Part shown: positions 33,984 to 44,627 of the stretch, piece after piece
Numbering within the stretch: position 1 is the stretch's first letter
How the letters are laid out: each line of letters opens with the position of its first letter
Source: Parvibaculaceae bacterium
Lineage (GTDB): Bacteria; Pseudomonadota; Alphaproteobacteria; Parvibaculales; Parvibaculaceae
DNA: 64,000 nt
Direction of reading: 5' to 3'
Assembly: GCA_028283765.1 (NCBI GenBank)
Contig: JAPWJY010000008.1
Coordinates: 496,001-560,000, forward strand
Program-made: the position numbers and the translations under genes
The notes under the pieces: generated by a model
Seen by the model: the letters and a program-made list of their open reading frames with translations, nothing else
Databases searched by the model: none
What the model was told of the DNA's origin: nothing

Positions 33984-34889
33984 ATGTCGAACCTGAAGCT
34001 CGCCTGCGCGCAATATCCCATCGGACATTTCACCAGCACGGATGAATGGGCCGCCAACGCGGCCCGCTGGGTGGCTGAAGCCGTGGGCAAGGGCGCGCAA
34101 CTGCTCGTCTTTCCTGAATATGGCTCGATGGAGCTGACCTCCCTCATGGCCCCTGCCGTGCAGCAGGATCTGCTTGGGCAGATCGAGGCCATGCAGGCGA
34201 TGCTCCCCCTGTTTCTGGCCACCTACGAGGCCCTGGCAAGGAAGCATGGGGTCATCATCGTCGCGCCCTCGCTGCCGGTGAAGGAAGAGGGCCGCTTCCT
34301 CAACCGCGCCCATGTGTTTTCGCCCCATGGCCTGATGGGCTATCAGGACAAGCGGCAGATGACCCGCTTCGAGCGCGAGCAATGGTTCATCGAAGGGGGC
34401 ACGGCGCTTCATTTGTTCGATCTGGCGAGCGTCGGCGTCGATGCCCGCTTCGGCATCACCATCTGCTACGACGTCGAATTTCCGCTGATCGCCCATGCGC
34501 TGAGCGAGGCGGGCGCCGATCTCGTGCTGGCGCCTTCCTGCACCGACCGCATGGCGGGCGCGCATCGCGTCCAGACGGGCGCGCGGGCGCGGGCGCTGGA
34601 GAACCAGATTTATGTCGCGGTCTCCCCCACCGTGGGCGAGGCGCCCTGGTCGCCTGCGGTCGACGTGAACAATGGCTGGGCAAGCGTGCTGGCGACGCCC
34701 GACAGGGGCTTTCCCGAGGATGGAGTGATCGCGGCGGGTGTGTGCAGCGAGCCCTGCTGGGTCTATGCCGATCTCGATTTCGATCTGGTGCGTTCGGCCC
34801 GCGCGGATGCGCAGGTTTTCACGCGCAGCGACTGGGTCTTGCAGGACCGGCCGTCCCTCCATGTCACGCCGCCCGTATTGCCCGGCTGA
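33984..34889 (+). CDS. Carbon-nitrogen hydrolase (nitrilase family)
   Basis: A 301-residue nitrilase-superfamily enzyme. The catalytic Glu is in LLVFPEYGSMELTSL, the Lys in YQDKRQMTRFE, and the Cys in GITICYDVEFPLIAHAL. It would cleave amide or nitrile C-N bonds in the cytosol. It pairs with the upstream GNAT gene (13 bp apart), a recurrent association, so amide release and acetylation may be coupled. It is distinct in sequence from the nitrilase-like protein at 18153-18953. Confidence 0.9.
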   Translation: MSNLKLACAQYPIGHFTSTDEWAANAARWVAEAVGKGAQLLVFPEYGSMELTSLMAPAVQQDLLGQIEAMQAMLPLFLATYEALARKHGVIIVAPSLPVKEEGRFLNRAHVFSPHGLMGYQDKRQMTRFEREQWFIEGGTALHLFDLASVGVDARFGITICYDVEFPLIAHALSEAGADLVLAPSCTDRMAGAHRVQTGARARALENQIYVAVSPTVGEAPWSPAVDVNNGWASVLATPDRGFPEDGVIAAGVCSEPCWVYADLDFDLVRSARADAQVFTRSDWVLQDRPSLHVTPPVLPG

Positions 34890-34959
34890 GGCTTGGCCGG
34901 ATTGTCATGTCTCTTGGATATTGAGTAGCCACCATTTCAACGAACCGGATCGGTGAACC

Positions 34960-35922
34960 GTGAGCAATTCCGAATATGTCGTTAATACCCGTGAAAATCC
35001 GATGCCGGGAGGAGGGCGTGTCCGTTTCATAAACGCGGATGACGGCGCACGGCTGCGCGTCATCGAATGGCGTCCGGCCGATGTGAGGCTCAATCCCTGC
35101 CGGGGCACGGTGTTCCTGTTCGGCGGGCGCACCGAATTCGCCGAGAAATATTTCGAGACGGTCCATGAACTGCTGATGCGCGGCTTTGCCGTCGCCACGA
35201 TGGACTGGCGCGGACAGGGCCTTTCCGCCCGGGAAAAACCCGATCCCCGGCGCGGCCATATCGACGATTTCGTGACCTTCGATCATGATCTGGCGGCATT
35301 CATGCACGCCGTCGCTCCCGCTTTTCCGAAGCCATGGGTTGCGATGGCTCATTCCATGGGCGGAAACATTCTCCTGCGCGCCGTCCATGATAATCCGTCA
35401 TGGTTTTCCGCGCTGGTGGCGACGGCCCCCATGCTCGGGATCAACATTGGCCTGGCGACGCGCCTGTTTGCCTATCCTCTGGCCTATATCGCGTTCGCCA
35501 TCGGCCTCGACCGGCACTATATTCCCGGCGGCGGGCCCGCTGCCGCCGACGAGGAGCCGTTCGACGGCAATCCGCTGACGGGAGATCCGGCCCGCTATGC
35601 CCTGCACCAGATGCTGGTGCGGACCGATCCGAGGCTCGGTCTCGGCTCGCCGACCTTCGGCTGGCTCAAGGCGGCGATGCAATCCATCGCGGTGCTCGCG
35701 AAGCCTTCCTATCTTTCCTCGGTCTCCCTGCCGGTTCTGCTGGCCATGGCCCAGCGCGAGGCAATCGTCGACAACGCCGCGATCCGGCACGCCGCCAAAA
35801 TACTGCCCAATGCCCAACTGGTGGCGATTGAGGAAGCGCATCATGAAATCCTGATGGAGCAGGATTACTGCCGCCAGCAGTTCTGGGGCTATTTCGATGC
35901 GTTCATGGCGCAGGCGATCTGA
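34960..35922 (+). CDS. Alpha/beta hydrolase (lysophospholipase-like)
   Basis: A 320-residue serine hydrolase of the PldB/monoacylglycerol lipase type. The nucleophile Ser lies in MAHSMGGNILLRA (G-x-S-x-G-like H-S-M-G-G), an oxyanion segment is FLFGGRTEFAEKY with MDWRGQGLSAR, and the catalytic His is in IEEAHHEILME. It probably hydrolyses lysophospholipids or monoacylglycerols. It starts with GTG at 34960, and no strong Shine-Dalgarno is seen. A GAAA-capped hairpin (35939-35954) follows before the convergent phosphatase gene. Confidence 0.87.
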   Translation: MSNSEYVVNTRENPMPGGGRVRFINADDGARLRVIEWRPADVRLNPCRGTVFLFGGRTEFAEKYFETVHELLMRGFAVATMDWRGQGLSAREKPDPRRGHIDDFVTFDHDLAAFMHAVAPAFPKPWVAMAHSMGGNILLRAVHDNPSWFSALVATAPMLGINIGLATRLFAYPLAYIAFAIGLDRHYIPGGGPAAADEEPFDGNPLTGDPARYALHQMLVRTDPRLGLGSPTFGWLKAAMQSIAVLAKPSYLSSVSLPVLLAMAQREAIVDNAAIRHAAKILPNAQLVAIEEAHHEILMEQDYCRQQFWGYFDAFMAQAI

Positions 35923-35938
35923 AGTCGCTGTGGAGGGA

Positions 35939-35954
35939 AGCCGGGAAACCGGCT
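35939..35954. terminator. GNRA-capped hairpin between convergent genes
   Basis: AGCCGG-GAAA-CCGGCT, a compact stem with a tetraloop, overlapping the end of the phosphatase gene. There is no T run, so terminator function is uncertain. Confidence 0.4.
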
Positions 35955-36771
35955 AGCTGGCGGCGGCGTCCTTGAGGATGTCCAGCGCGGCGGCATGGAG
36001 TTCCGGCGTGGCGGCGGCCACGATCTGGCCGCCGTTCTGGCAATCGCCGCCGCTCCAGCTGGTGACGATGCCGCCCGCGCCCTCGATGATGGGGATCAAC
36101 GCCTGGATGTCATAGGGTTCGAGCTTGCATTCGACCACGAGATCGATGCCGCCCGCCGCCAGCATGGAATAGAAATAGCAATCGCCGCCCAACCGCCGCA
36201 GCCGGGTGCGGCTGGTCAATGTGTTGAAGGCCGCGCGTTCACCCTCGCTGGTGAACATGGCCGTATCGGTGCAGGCGAGGATGGCGTTGCCCAGTTGCGT
36301 CACCTTGCTGCTGGTGAGCCTGCGGCGCTCGCCTGCGCGCACCAGTTCGGCCCGGCCCGGACGGCCCACGAACAATTCGCCCAGATAGGGCTGGGCCATC
36401 ACGCCCACGGTGGGGCGCACGCCGTCATTGAGGCCGATCAGCGTACCCCAGAGCGGGATGCCGGCGATGAACGAGCGGGTGCCGTCGATGGGGTCGAGCA
36501 CCCAGGTGAGCGGGCTTGAGCCCTGCTTGCGCCCATGCTCCTCGCCCAGCACCCCATGGTCGGGATAGCGCTCGCCAATGATCTGGCGCATCAGCGCTTC
36601 CGAGCCCCGGTCCGCTTCCGTCACCGGATCGAACGAGGTGAAGTGACCCGTCTTTTCCTCGACCGCGATCCCCGTCCGGAAATGGGGCAGGGTCACGGTC
36701 GCGGCCGCAGCGGCGAGTTCCTCGGCGAACGCGGCAAGTTCGTCGATGTCACGCTCGCTGAGCCGGGTCAT
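35953..36771 (-). CDS. Inositol monophosphatase family (HisN-like)
   Basis: A 272-residue Mg-dependent phosphatase of the inositol monophosphatase fold. Metal ligands are in DPVTEADRGSEALMR, GVLGEEHG (Glu), WVLDPIDGTRSF (D-P-I-D-G-T) and VECKLEPYDIQALIPIIEGAGG. The pattern RLSERDIDELAAFAEELA and the length fit histidinol-phosphatase (HisN) of alphaproteobacteria, which makes histidinol in histidine synthesis, but inositol-phosphatase activity cannot be excluded. It follows typA on the same strand by about 20 bp. Confidence 0.9.
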   Translation of the reverse strand: MTRLSERDIDELAAFAEELAAAAATVTLPHFRTGIAVEEKTGHFTSFDPVTEADRGSEALMRQIIGERYPDHGVLGEEHGRKQGSSPLTWVLDPIDGTRSFIAGIPLWGTLIGLNDGVRPTVGVMAQPYLGELFVGRPGRAELVRAGERRRLTSSKVTQLGNAILACTDTAMFTSEGERAAFNTLTSRTRLRRLGGDCYFYSMLAAGGIDLVVECKLEPYDIQALIPIIEGAGGIVTSWSGGDCQNGGQIVAAATPELHAAALDILKDAAAS

Positions 36772-36791
36772 GGTTTTTTACTTTCGCAGTG

Positions 36792-38645
<1,854 letters not shown>

Positions 38646-39158
38646 AAGAATTCCTGCCGGAAAAAGGGCGCTGGGCTCACTCAGCCCGGCCGGACAAACC
38701 GGCGGCGAGCGGCGAAAATGGGGCTTGCGGGCTTATACATCGCAGACGGAGTGTGAGCAAGGTGGCCAAGGTTCAGGTGACAGATGGGAACCGGAGCCTG
38801 CCGGTTCAATGAATTGAACTGATGGATCGGCGATATTTCCGGTTCGCGGCCATTATTTCTGTCATCTGCAAGTAGCTGGACGATGTTTTATGCCCGGTTA
38901 CCTGAATTATTAATGTTTTCTCCCGATCCGGGCGCTCTTGTTCGCTCGTTTGTTTCGGGCATCGGCATTTTTATAGGGACGGAACCCATCTATTAAATGA
39001 ATTCCCGCCACTTGCCGGAGCGGGGCCGGGCCGCGAGCGGCGGGTTTGCCGTCTCCCCGGCTTTCCGGCGGCGGCTCCCATGCTCTACCCTGAGGGCCGA
39101 CTTCGGATTCATTGTTGCGTCAGGCTGGACCGGCGCCATCAGCACGGGAGCAGACGCC
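38646..39158. other. Intergenic region between divergent typA and quinone oxidoreductase
   Basis: About 510 bp with no supported gene. It must hold the typA promoter on the minus strand and that of the quinone oxidoreductase on the plus strand. A short stem GGGCT-CACTC-AGCCC lies near 38670-38695. No recognised regulator site was found. Confidence 0.4.
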
Positions 39159-40145
39159 ATGTGGGCCATGATCGCACGGGAACAGGGCGGCCCGGAGGTG
39201 CTGAGGCTGGAAGAGGTTCCGGCGCCGGTCCCCGGTCCCGGCCAGATTATGGTGGCGGTGTGCGCCTGCGGCGTCAATTTCGCCGACAGCCTGATCCTCA
39301 GGGGCAGCTATCAGGTCAAACCGCCCCTGCCTTTTTCACCGGGGGCGGAAATCTGCGGTGTGGTCGAGGCGCTGGGCCCCGGGGTGGAGACACTCCGCAT
39401 CGGCGACCGGGTCGCGGGCACCTGCGGTTATGGCGGCTATGCGCAGAAGGCCCTGATGCCCGCCCATGCCGTTATTCCCCTGCCCGGGGGAATGGATGAT
39501 CTTGTCGCGGCCGCCTTTCCCATCGTCTATGGCACCAGCCATATCGCGCTCCGCCACCGGGCGAGGTTGAAACCGGGTGAAACGCTGGCCGTCCACGGGG
39601 CGGCGGGGGGCGTCGGCCTCACCGCCGTCGAGATCGGCAAGGCGTTGGGCGCAAGGGTCATCGCCACGGCATCGTCCCCGGAAAAGCTTGCCGTCGCCCG
39701 CGAACATGGGGCGGATGAACTGATCGATTCCTCGTGCGAGGACGTTCGCGAGCGGATCAAGGCGCTGACCGGCGGACAGGGTGCGGACGTGATCTATGAT
39801 CCGGTCGGCGGAGACATGTTCGATGCCTCCCTTCGCGCCATCGCCTTCGAGGGCCGCATTCTGGTCATCGGCTTTGCGGGCGGGCGCATTCCCCAGATTC
39901 CGGCCAACATTCTGATGGTGAAGAATGTCGATGTGATCGGCGTGAACTGGGGCGCCTACCTTGAAAAATCGCCGGACGTGACGCGAGACAGTTTCAGCGA
40001 ACTGGCCGGATGGTATGTCGAAGGCGGCATCCGCCCCTATGTCTCCGATGTCTTCCCTCTGGAGAAAACACCCGATGCCATCCGCCATGTCATGGAGCGC
40101 AGGGCGCGCGGCAAGGTTGTGGTCACGATGACGGACCGGGCTTGA
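39159..40145 (+). CDS. NADPH:quinone oxidoreductase family protein
   Basis: A 328-residue zinc-free MDR protein, starting at MWAMIAREQGG after GGGAG. GSYQVKPPLPFSPGAEICGVVEALG is the substrate-side segment, VHGAAGGVGLTAVEIGKALGA the Rossmann motif, and DVIYDPVGGDMF follows. It is paralogous to the enzyme at 8979-9974. Members of this family act on quinones, crotonyl-CoA-like enones or acryloyl compounds. The long upstream open stretch from 38997 lacks support. It ends at a hairpin with perfect 9-bp arms. Confidence 0.9.
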   Translation: MWAMIAREQGGPEVLRLEEVPAPVPGPGQIMVAVCACGVNFADSLILRGSYQVKPPLPFSPGAEICGVVEALGPGVETLRIGDRVAGTCGYGGYAQKALMPAHAVIPLPGGMDDLVAAAFPIVYGTSHIALRHRARLKPGETLAVHGAAGGVGLTAVEIGKALGARVIATASSPEKLAVAREHGADELIDSSCEDVRERIKALTGGQGADVIYDPVGGDMFDASLRAIAFEGRILVIGFAGGRIPQIPANILMVKNVDVIGVNWGAYLEKSPDVTRDSFSELAGWYVEGGIRPYVSDVFPLEKTPDAIRHVMERRARGKVVVTMTDRA

Positions 40146-40172
40146 AACCGGTCCTCGCTTTCGGGACCGGTT
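40146..40172. terminator. Hairpin between convergent genes
   Basis: Perfect 9-bp arms AACCGGTCC/GGACCGGTT at 40146-40154 and 40164-40172, between the convergent oxidoreductase and yceI-like genes. T runs are short. Confidence 0.55.
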
Positions 40173-40193
40173 CTGCCGTCTGGCCGGGCGCGC

Positions 40194-40772
40194 CTACTTT
40201 GCGGGCGCGTTCGCTTCCGTCGAGATGACCAGCTTCACCTCGTCGCCGATGGCGGGCACATAGGTCGTTATGCCGAAGTCCGAGCGCTTGATGGTGCCGG
40301 TGGCGTTGAACCCCGCCACGAGAATCTCGGGCTTCAACGGGTTCGGACCGGCCTTGTTGAAGGTCACATGCAGCGTCACGGGTTTGGTCACGCCATGCAG
40401 CGTCAGATCGCCGGTCAGGGTGCCGGTGTGCTTGCCGGTCACGGTCACCTTGGTCGATTTGAAAGTCATCTCGGGATATTTCTTGACGTCGAGGAAATCC
40501 GGGCTTTCGACATGTTCGTCGCGCTTTTCGAACCCGGTCTCGAGGCTGCCGGTTTCAACCGTCACATCCACCTTGCTGGCTGCAGGCTTGGCTTCATCGA
40601 AACTGAGGGTGCCCGTGACGTCTTCAAAGCGGCCGAAGGTTGTGGAGAAGCCGAGATGCGAAATCTCGAAGCCGACATAGGTGTGGCTCTTGTCCAGCGT
40701 ATATTCGGTAGCTGACGCAAATGTAGGTACGGTCAATGCCGCGATGACAACCAGAGCGCGATGCAGTTTCAT
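40194..40772 (-). CDS. YceI-family periplasmic lipid-binding protein
   Basis: A 192-residue exported beta-barrel of the YceI family, which binds long-chain isoprenoid or fatty chains. The N-terminus MKLHRALVVIAALTVPTFASA is a signal peptide, likely cut before TEYTLDKSHTYVGFEISHLGF; GDLTLHGVTKPVTLHVTF follows the family pattern. The start at 40772 is preferred; the frame is open 72 nt further upstream but the signal peptide begins here. It may buffer lipid precursors in the periplasm. Confidence 0.93.
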   Translation of the reverse strand: MKLHRALVVIAALTVPTFASATEYTLDKSHTYVGFEISHLGFSTTFGRFEDVTGTLSFDEAKPAASKVDVTVETGSLETGFEKRDEHVESPDFLDVKKYPEMTFKSTKVTVTGKHTGTLTGDLTLHGVTKPVTLHVTFNKAGPNPLKPEILVAGFNATGTIKRSDFGITTYVPAIGDEVKLVISTEANAPAK

Positions 40773-40904
40773 CCGAGATATTCCCCCGTTTGGCCCCCGG
40801 CAAAGCGGGTGCGTTCGATATGACGACAAGACGTAACGCAGCACTATGACGGGAGAAACTGGCTCACCGGCGTCCTGACAAAATTGGGGTTTCCAGGCTG
40901 ATTT

Positions 40905-42014
40905 TCAAGGGCTGGATTCCAGGCCGGACTCTTCAATCTGGTTTTCAAGGGCAAGGTTGGAGAGAAACTGCCGGGCGCAGCTTTCCCACGAAAAGGTGAG
41001 CGCATGGGCGCGCGCGGTTTCCGCCGGAATGTCGAGCGCGCGCAGGCAGGCGCGTCCGAGATCGTCGTCGAGCGCGCCCGCGGGGGATGAGCCGATCACA
41101 TCGAGTGGTCCCTGCACCGGATGGGCGGCCACCGGCACGCCGCTGGCAAGCGCTTCCAGCAGCACCAGACCGAACGTGTCCGTCTTGCTGGGGAAGACGA
41201 AGCAATCGGCCGCCGCATAGGCCCGGGCCAGATCCTCGCCGAACAGGGCGCCGGTGAAATGGACGTCCGGGTAACGGCTTTTCAATCCCTCAAGGCTTGG
41301 TCCTTCGCCGACCACCATCCGGGTGCCGGGGAGGTCGAGGTTGAGAAAATGCTCGATGTTCTTTTCCACCGCGACCCGGCCGACATTGAGCCAGACGGGA
41401 CGGGCAAGGCCCAGATAATGCGTTCCGCGCAATTCGGGGCAGGGCCGGAATTGTTCTGTATCCACCCCGCGCGACCAGATTTGCGGCTCTCCGAAACCGC
41501 GCGCCTTCAGTTCAGCCTGAAGCGAGCCCGTGGCGACCATGACGACCGAGGCGGCCCGGTGGAACCGGCGCAGAAAGACGTAGCCCCATGAAAGGGGAAT
41601 GCCGGTCCGGGCGTTCAGATATTCGGCGAAGCGGGTGTGGAACGAGGTCGAGAATGGAAACCGGCGTTTCAGGCAGTAGCGCCGCGCGGCGAGGCCCAGC
41701 GGCCCTTCCGTCGCGATATGGACAGCATGGGGATTGGCCTCGCCGATCAGGCGGGCGAGCTTGCGGCCAGGAAAGAGCGCCAGCCGGATTTCGCCATAGC
41801 CGGGCATGGCGACGGTGGGGAACTGGTCCGGGGTGATGAAGGTGACGGCATGGCCTTCGGCGGTCAGGCTGCGGATCAGTTGCTGGAGCGTGCGCACGAC
41901 GCCATTGACCTGAGGCGGGGCGGCATCGCTGACGACGACGATGCGCAGCGGCCCCGGCCCGATGCTGGCGAGGTCTCCGGGCCGTGAGCGGCTTTTGCGG
42001 AACAGGGAGGGCAT
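40905..42014 (-). CDS. GT4-type glycosyltransferase
   Basis: A 369-residue glycosyltransferase of the GT4 (glycogen-synthase-like) fold. It begins with basic MPSLFRKSRSRPG, then the domain starts with RIVVVSDAAPPQVNGVVRTLQQL. HIATEGPLGLAARRY and STSFHTRFAEYLNARTG resemble alpha-mannosyl or diacylglycerol-glucuronosyl transferases. The donor-site segment includes VFPSKTDTFGLVLLEALASGVPVAAHPVQGP. It lies 12 bp after the LpxH-like phosphoesterase gene. The pair, often found together, is likely involved in glycolipid or envelope lipid synthesis at the inner membrane. Confidence 0.88.
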   Translation of the reverse strand: MPSLFRKSRSRPGDLASIGPGPLRIVVVSDAAPPQVNGVVRTLQQLIRSLTAEGHAVTFITPDQFPTVAMPGYGEIRLALFPGRKLARLIGEANPHAVHIATEGPLGLAARRYCLKRRFPFSTSFHTRFAEYLNARTGIPLSWGYVFLRRFHRAASVVMVATGSLQAELKARGFGEPQIWSRGVDTEQFRPCPELRGTHYLGLARPVWLNVGRVAVEKNIEHFLNLDLPGTRMVVGEGPSLEGLKSRYPDVHFTGALFGEDLARAYAAADCFVFPSKTDTFGLVLLEALASGVPVAAHPVQGPLDVIGSSPAGALDDDLGRACLRALDIPAETARAHALTFSWESCARQFLSNLALENQIEESGLESSP

Positions 42015-42026
42015 AGGCCTATCCGT

Positions 42027-42971
42027 TCAGGCGGCGTCGGCCACCGTCCGGGGCGCAAGGCCATCGCCGGCTTCTTTCCGTTCCCAGGAAAAATGGTGCC
42101 ATGTCAGGATTCTGAAAGCGCCGGTCGCGTCCTCGGCGATGGCGGTGCAGCTTTCCACCCAGTCGCCGTCATTGCAGTAGAGCACGCCATCCATCTCGCA
42201 GATTTCGGCATGGTGGATATGTCCGCAGATGATGCCGTCCACATCGCGTTCCCGCGCCTCGCGGGCCACGGCCTGCTCATAGCTTGAAATATATTCGACC
42301 GCGTTCTTCACCCGGTTTTTCAGATAGGCCGACAGCGACCAGTAGGGCAGGCCCATGAAGCGGCGGATTTCATGCAGCCAGTTATTGGCGAGGAGCGCCA
42401 TGTCATAGGCGCGGTCGCCCAGATGCGCGAGCCAGCGGGCATATTTCACCACGCTGTCGAACTGGTCGCCATGGATGATCAGAAAACGGCGTCCGTCCGC
42501 GGTTTCATGAATGGTTTCGCCGACCACGTCCACGCCGCCGAAATTGAGTCCGGTATAATCGCGCAGGGCCTCGTCATGATTGCCCGGCACATAGACGACA
42601 TTGGTGCCCTTGCGCGCCTTGCGCAGGATTTCCTGAACCACGGCGTTGTGGCTTGCGCTCCAGTACCATGAACGCTTGATGCGCCAGCCGTCGATGATGT
42701 CGCCGACGAGGTAAAGGGTTTCGGCCTCGTTATGGCGCAGGAAGTCGAGCAGAAGCTCGGCCTTGCAGCCGGGCGTGCCCAGGTGGGTGTCGGAAATGAA
42801 CAGGGTGCGGTGTTTGTGCGGGTTTTTGGGGCGCGGTCCGATCAATCGTTCATCAAGTCCTGCCCGCCATTTGCGGTATTTGGCCTTTTTCTTCCCCGAA
42901 GGAGGCGGGCCATCCGCGGTCGGCTGCACAGGCAGAGGAGCGATATTTCCGGGTTCGTCGGAATCGAACAT
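42027..42971 (-). CDS. LpxH-like metallophosphoesterase (UDP-2,3-diacylglucosamine hydrolase type)
   Basis: A 314-residue calcineurin-like phosphoesterase. Metal-site motifs occur in order: ISDTHLGTPGCKAEL, LVGDIIDGWRI, VPGNHDEALRD, LIIHGDQFDSVVK and GHIHHAEICE. LpxH removes UMP from UDP-2,3-diacylglucosamine in lipid A synthesis; this longer homolog is often paired with a GT4 glycosyltransferase and may instead act on a related nucleotide lipid. The start at 42971 has AGGTGA upstream and is preferred over the longer frame. The GT4 gene follows 12 bp downstream. Confidence 0.88.
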   Translation of the reverse strand: MFDSDEPGNIAPLPVQPTADGPPPSGKKKAKYRKWRAGLDERLIGPRPKNPHKHRTLFISDTHLGTPGCKAELLLDFLRHNEAETLYLVGDIIDGWRIKRSWYWSASHNAVVQEILRKARKGTNVVYVPGNHDEALRDYTGLNFGGVDVVGETIHETADGRRFLIIHGDQFDSVVKYARWLAHLGDRAYDMALLANNWLHEIRRFMGLPYWSLSAYLKNRVKNAVEYISSYEQAVAREARERDVDGIICGHIHHAEICEMDGVLYCNDGDWVESCTAIAEDATGAFRILTWHHFSWERKEAGDGLAPRTVADAA

Positions 42972-43158
42972 GGCGGCGTCACCTGAACAATAATTAATCC
43001 GGTATCTGACCATATCGGTCGCATTCCGAATCACGAACCGCTATAAGGCGGCTGCCTTTCCGGTTCGCCGCGACTGTCAGGTGTCACCGCCACCCTTTGA
43101 TGACGTTATTATGATGTTTCCATGACATCGTGGGCCGCTCGGGGACCATGCCGAATGA

Positions 43159-43195
43159 AAACCCCTCCGCTTTTCGGGCGGAGGGGTTTGGCATT
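43159..43195. terminator. Terminator hairpin after aqpZ
   Basis: Perfect 12-bp arms AAACCCCTCCGC (43159-43170) and GCGGAGGGGTTT (43178-43189), followed by TTTTT on the plus strand and TTTTCATT on the minus strand. It is well placed downstream of the minus-strand aqpZ. Confidence 0.75.
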
Positions 43196-43226
43196 TTTGC
43201 GGAGCGTTTGTGGAGCGGGCCGCAGC

Positions 43227-43934
43227 CTAGTCGGAGGAGTTGTTGACGGTCCGGTAGATGATCGCGCCGATGATCGCTCCGAGAATGGGAGCTACCCAGA
43301 ACATCCAGAGCTGATCGATCGCCCAGCCCTGAACGAACAGGGCGGGGCCGGTGCTGCGCGCCGGATTGACCGAGGTGTTCGTCACCGGAATGCTGATCAG
43401 GTGGATAAGGGTCAGCGTCAGGCCGATGGGGATGCCGGCGAAACCGGCCGGGGCCAGCTTGTCCGTGGCCCCCAGAATAACGAAGACGAAGAACATCGTC
43501 ATGACCACTTCGCACAGGAACGAGGCGCCCAGCGAATAGCCGCCCGGCGAATGCTCGCCATAGCCGTTCGCGGCAAGGCCATTGACGGCCAGATTATAGT
43601 CGGCCTTGCCTGTCGCGATGAAATAGATCACAGCGGAGGCGGCGATGCCGCCCAGTACCTGCGCGATGATGTAGGGAGCCAGATCCTTTGCCGGAAATCG
43701 TCCGCCGACGGCCAGGCCGACCGAGACGGCCGGATTGAGATGGCAGCCTGAAATGTGGCCGATGGCGAAGGCCATGGTCAGCACGGTCAGGCCGAACGCA
43801 AGCGCAACGCCGAGAAAGCCGATGCCCAGACCCGGAAAAGCGGCGGCGAATACCGCGCTGCCGCAACCGCCCAGTACCAGCCAGAAAGTGCCGACGAATT
43901 CAGCCCCTGCTCTTTTCGCGATGGGAGTTCCCAT
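43227..43934 (-). CDS. aqpZ: Aquaporin Z
   Basis: A 235-residue MIP-family channel with six membrane helices. Both pore half-helices carry the Asn-Pro-Ala motifs: [14 protein letters not shown] and [14 protein letters not shown]. The residues around them (narrow-filter His in [17 protein letters not shown] and Arg after NPA) fit a water-selective AqpZ. It would equilibrate water across the inner membrane. AAGGGGA precedes the ATG. A promoter-like element with a dyad lies about 62 bp upstream. A strong hairpin follows the gene. Confidence 0.96.
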   Translation of the reverse strand: MGTPIAKRAGAEFVGTFWLVLGGCGSAVFAAAFPGLGIGFLGVALAFGLTVLTMAFAIGHISGCHLNPAVSVGLAVGGRFPAKDLAPYIIAQVLGGIAASAVIYFIATGKADYNLAVNGLAANGYGEHSPGGYSLGASFLCEVVMTMFFVFVILGATDKLAPAGFAGIPIGLTLTLIHLISIPVTNTSVNPARSTGPALFVQGWAIDQLWMFWVAPILGAIIGAIIYRTVNNSSD

Positions 43935-43995
43935 TTTTGTCCCCTTGGTAAGCCCAGTTATGTCCGGATTCGCTGCCGTTGCCCCCGGTCAGATC

Positions 43996-44025
43996 AGCAT
44001 ATTTACGTATCCGTAATCCGTGCAA
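43996..44025 (-). promoter_or_regulatory. Candidate aqpZ promoter with dyad in the spacer
   Basis: On the minus strand TTGCAC (44020-44025) and TATGCT (43996-44001) are separated by 18 bp. The spacer contains the perfect dyad TTACG-GATA-CGTAA (44003-44016), so a repressor or spacer-twisting activator could sit between the -35 and -10. A TSS would fall about 55 nt before the start. Confidence 0.45.
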
Positions 44026-44046
44026 CGTAGTGTGTCCGTCTACGGA

Positions 44047-44526
44047 ATATGCCATGATTTGGGCCGGCCTGTCCCGCATTTTATGAGAGCTGTTCTCGTG
44101 GCGGACATGATTGCCGGGCAGGAGCAGCCGTATTTTCAGTGCTGTTTCAGCTATTTGCGCCCTCGCGGGGGCAAATAAATATGGTGACCTCCCCCGTGTG
44201 TTTTGCCTGTGAACAAAGGATTGGCGGGTTCTTTCTTTGTTCCGTTTTGTTCGCGTGGCGGTTTATGATGGTCCCCGAGGTCGGCGGGAGATTTGGCGGG
44301 CCTCGATGCCGTGATTCCCGGGCCTGAGACTTACATTTGGTCTGGTCCGGGGTAAAGAGCGTCCCGACTTCAGGTGATTGTGCGGTGCGGCGTAATGTTT
44401 GCCGCGATAAAAATGGCTATTTTCCTTGATATTTGAGCCTGGGTGCGACCAGTTATCGCAACATTGTTGCTCTAATGATACGAAAAGGGCTTGCCTTGTG
44501 TGCGCTGCAATGTCATATATTGCAAC
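44047..44526. other. Gene-poor, AT-richer intergenic stretch
   Basis: No supported protein gene is found. A short open frame of 62 codons (44139-44327) has no recognisable similarity or ribosome site. The right part holds the promoter of the candidate small RNA, with TTGCCT (44491-44496) and CATATA (44514-44519). Confidence 0.4.
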
Positions 44527-44627
44527 GCGGCATCAGTTGAGACTTTCTCCTGACGCCGCAGCCCTTCCTGGGCGTTTCCTCCCTAAACTTGGGCCATGCC
44601 GGTAACACGGCATGGCCTCTTTCTTTT
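44527..44627 (+). ncRNA. Candidate trans-acting small RNA (suhB/MmgR-like)
   Basis: TTGCCT (44491-44496), a 17-bp spacer and CATATA (44514-44519) would start a transcript near 44527. About 55 nt in, a single-stranded-looking pyrimidine segment TTTCCTCCCTAAACTTG (44575-44591) precedes a perfect 10-bp hairpin GGCCATGCCG/CGGCATGGCC (44592-44617) and TCTTTCTTTT. A CCTCCC seed before a terminator stem is a feature of several alphaproteobacterial sRNAs that pair with Shine-Dalgarno sequences. I recall similarity to the suhB/MmgR family but cannot confirm it. Confidence 0.5.

Noticed and set aside
40898-40955. Short near-repeats TTTTCAAGGGC around the end of the GT4 gene
   Set aside because: Two imperfect copies only, at the gene end; no sign of a repeat array or mobile element.
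44139-44327. A short open frame of 62 codons in the gene-poor stretch
   Set aside because: No ribosome-binding site, no family similarity and unremarkable composition; it lies in a probable non-coding area.
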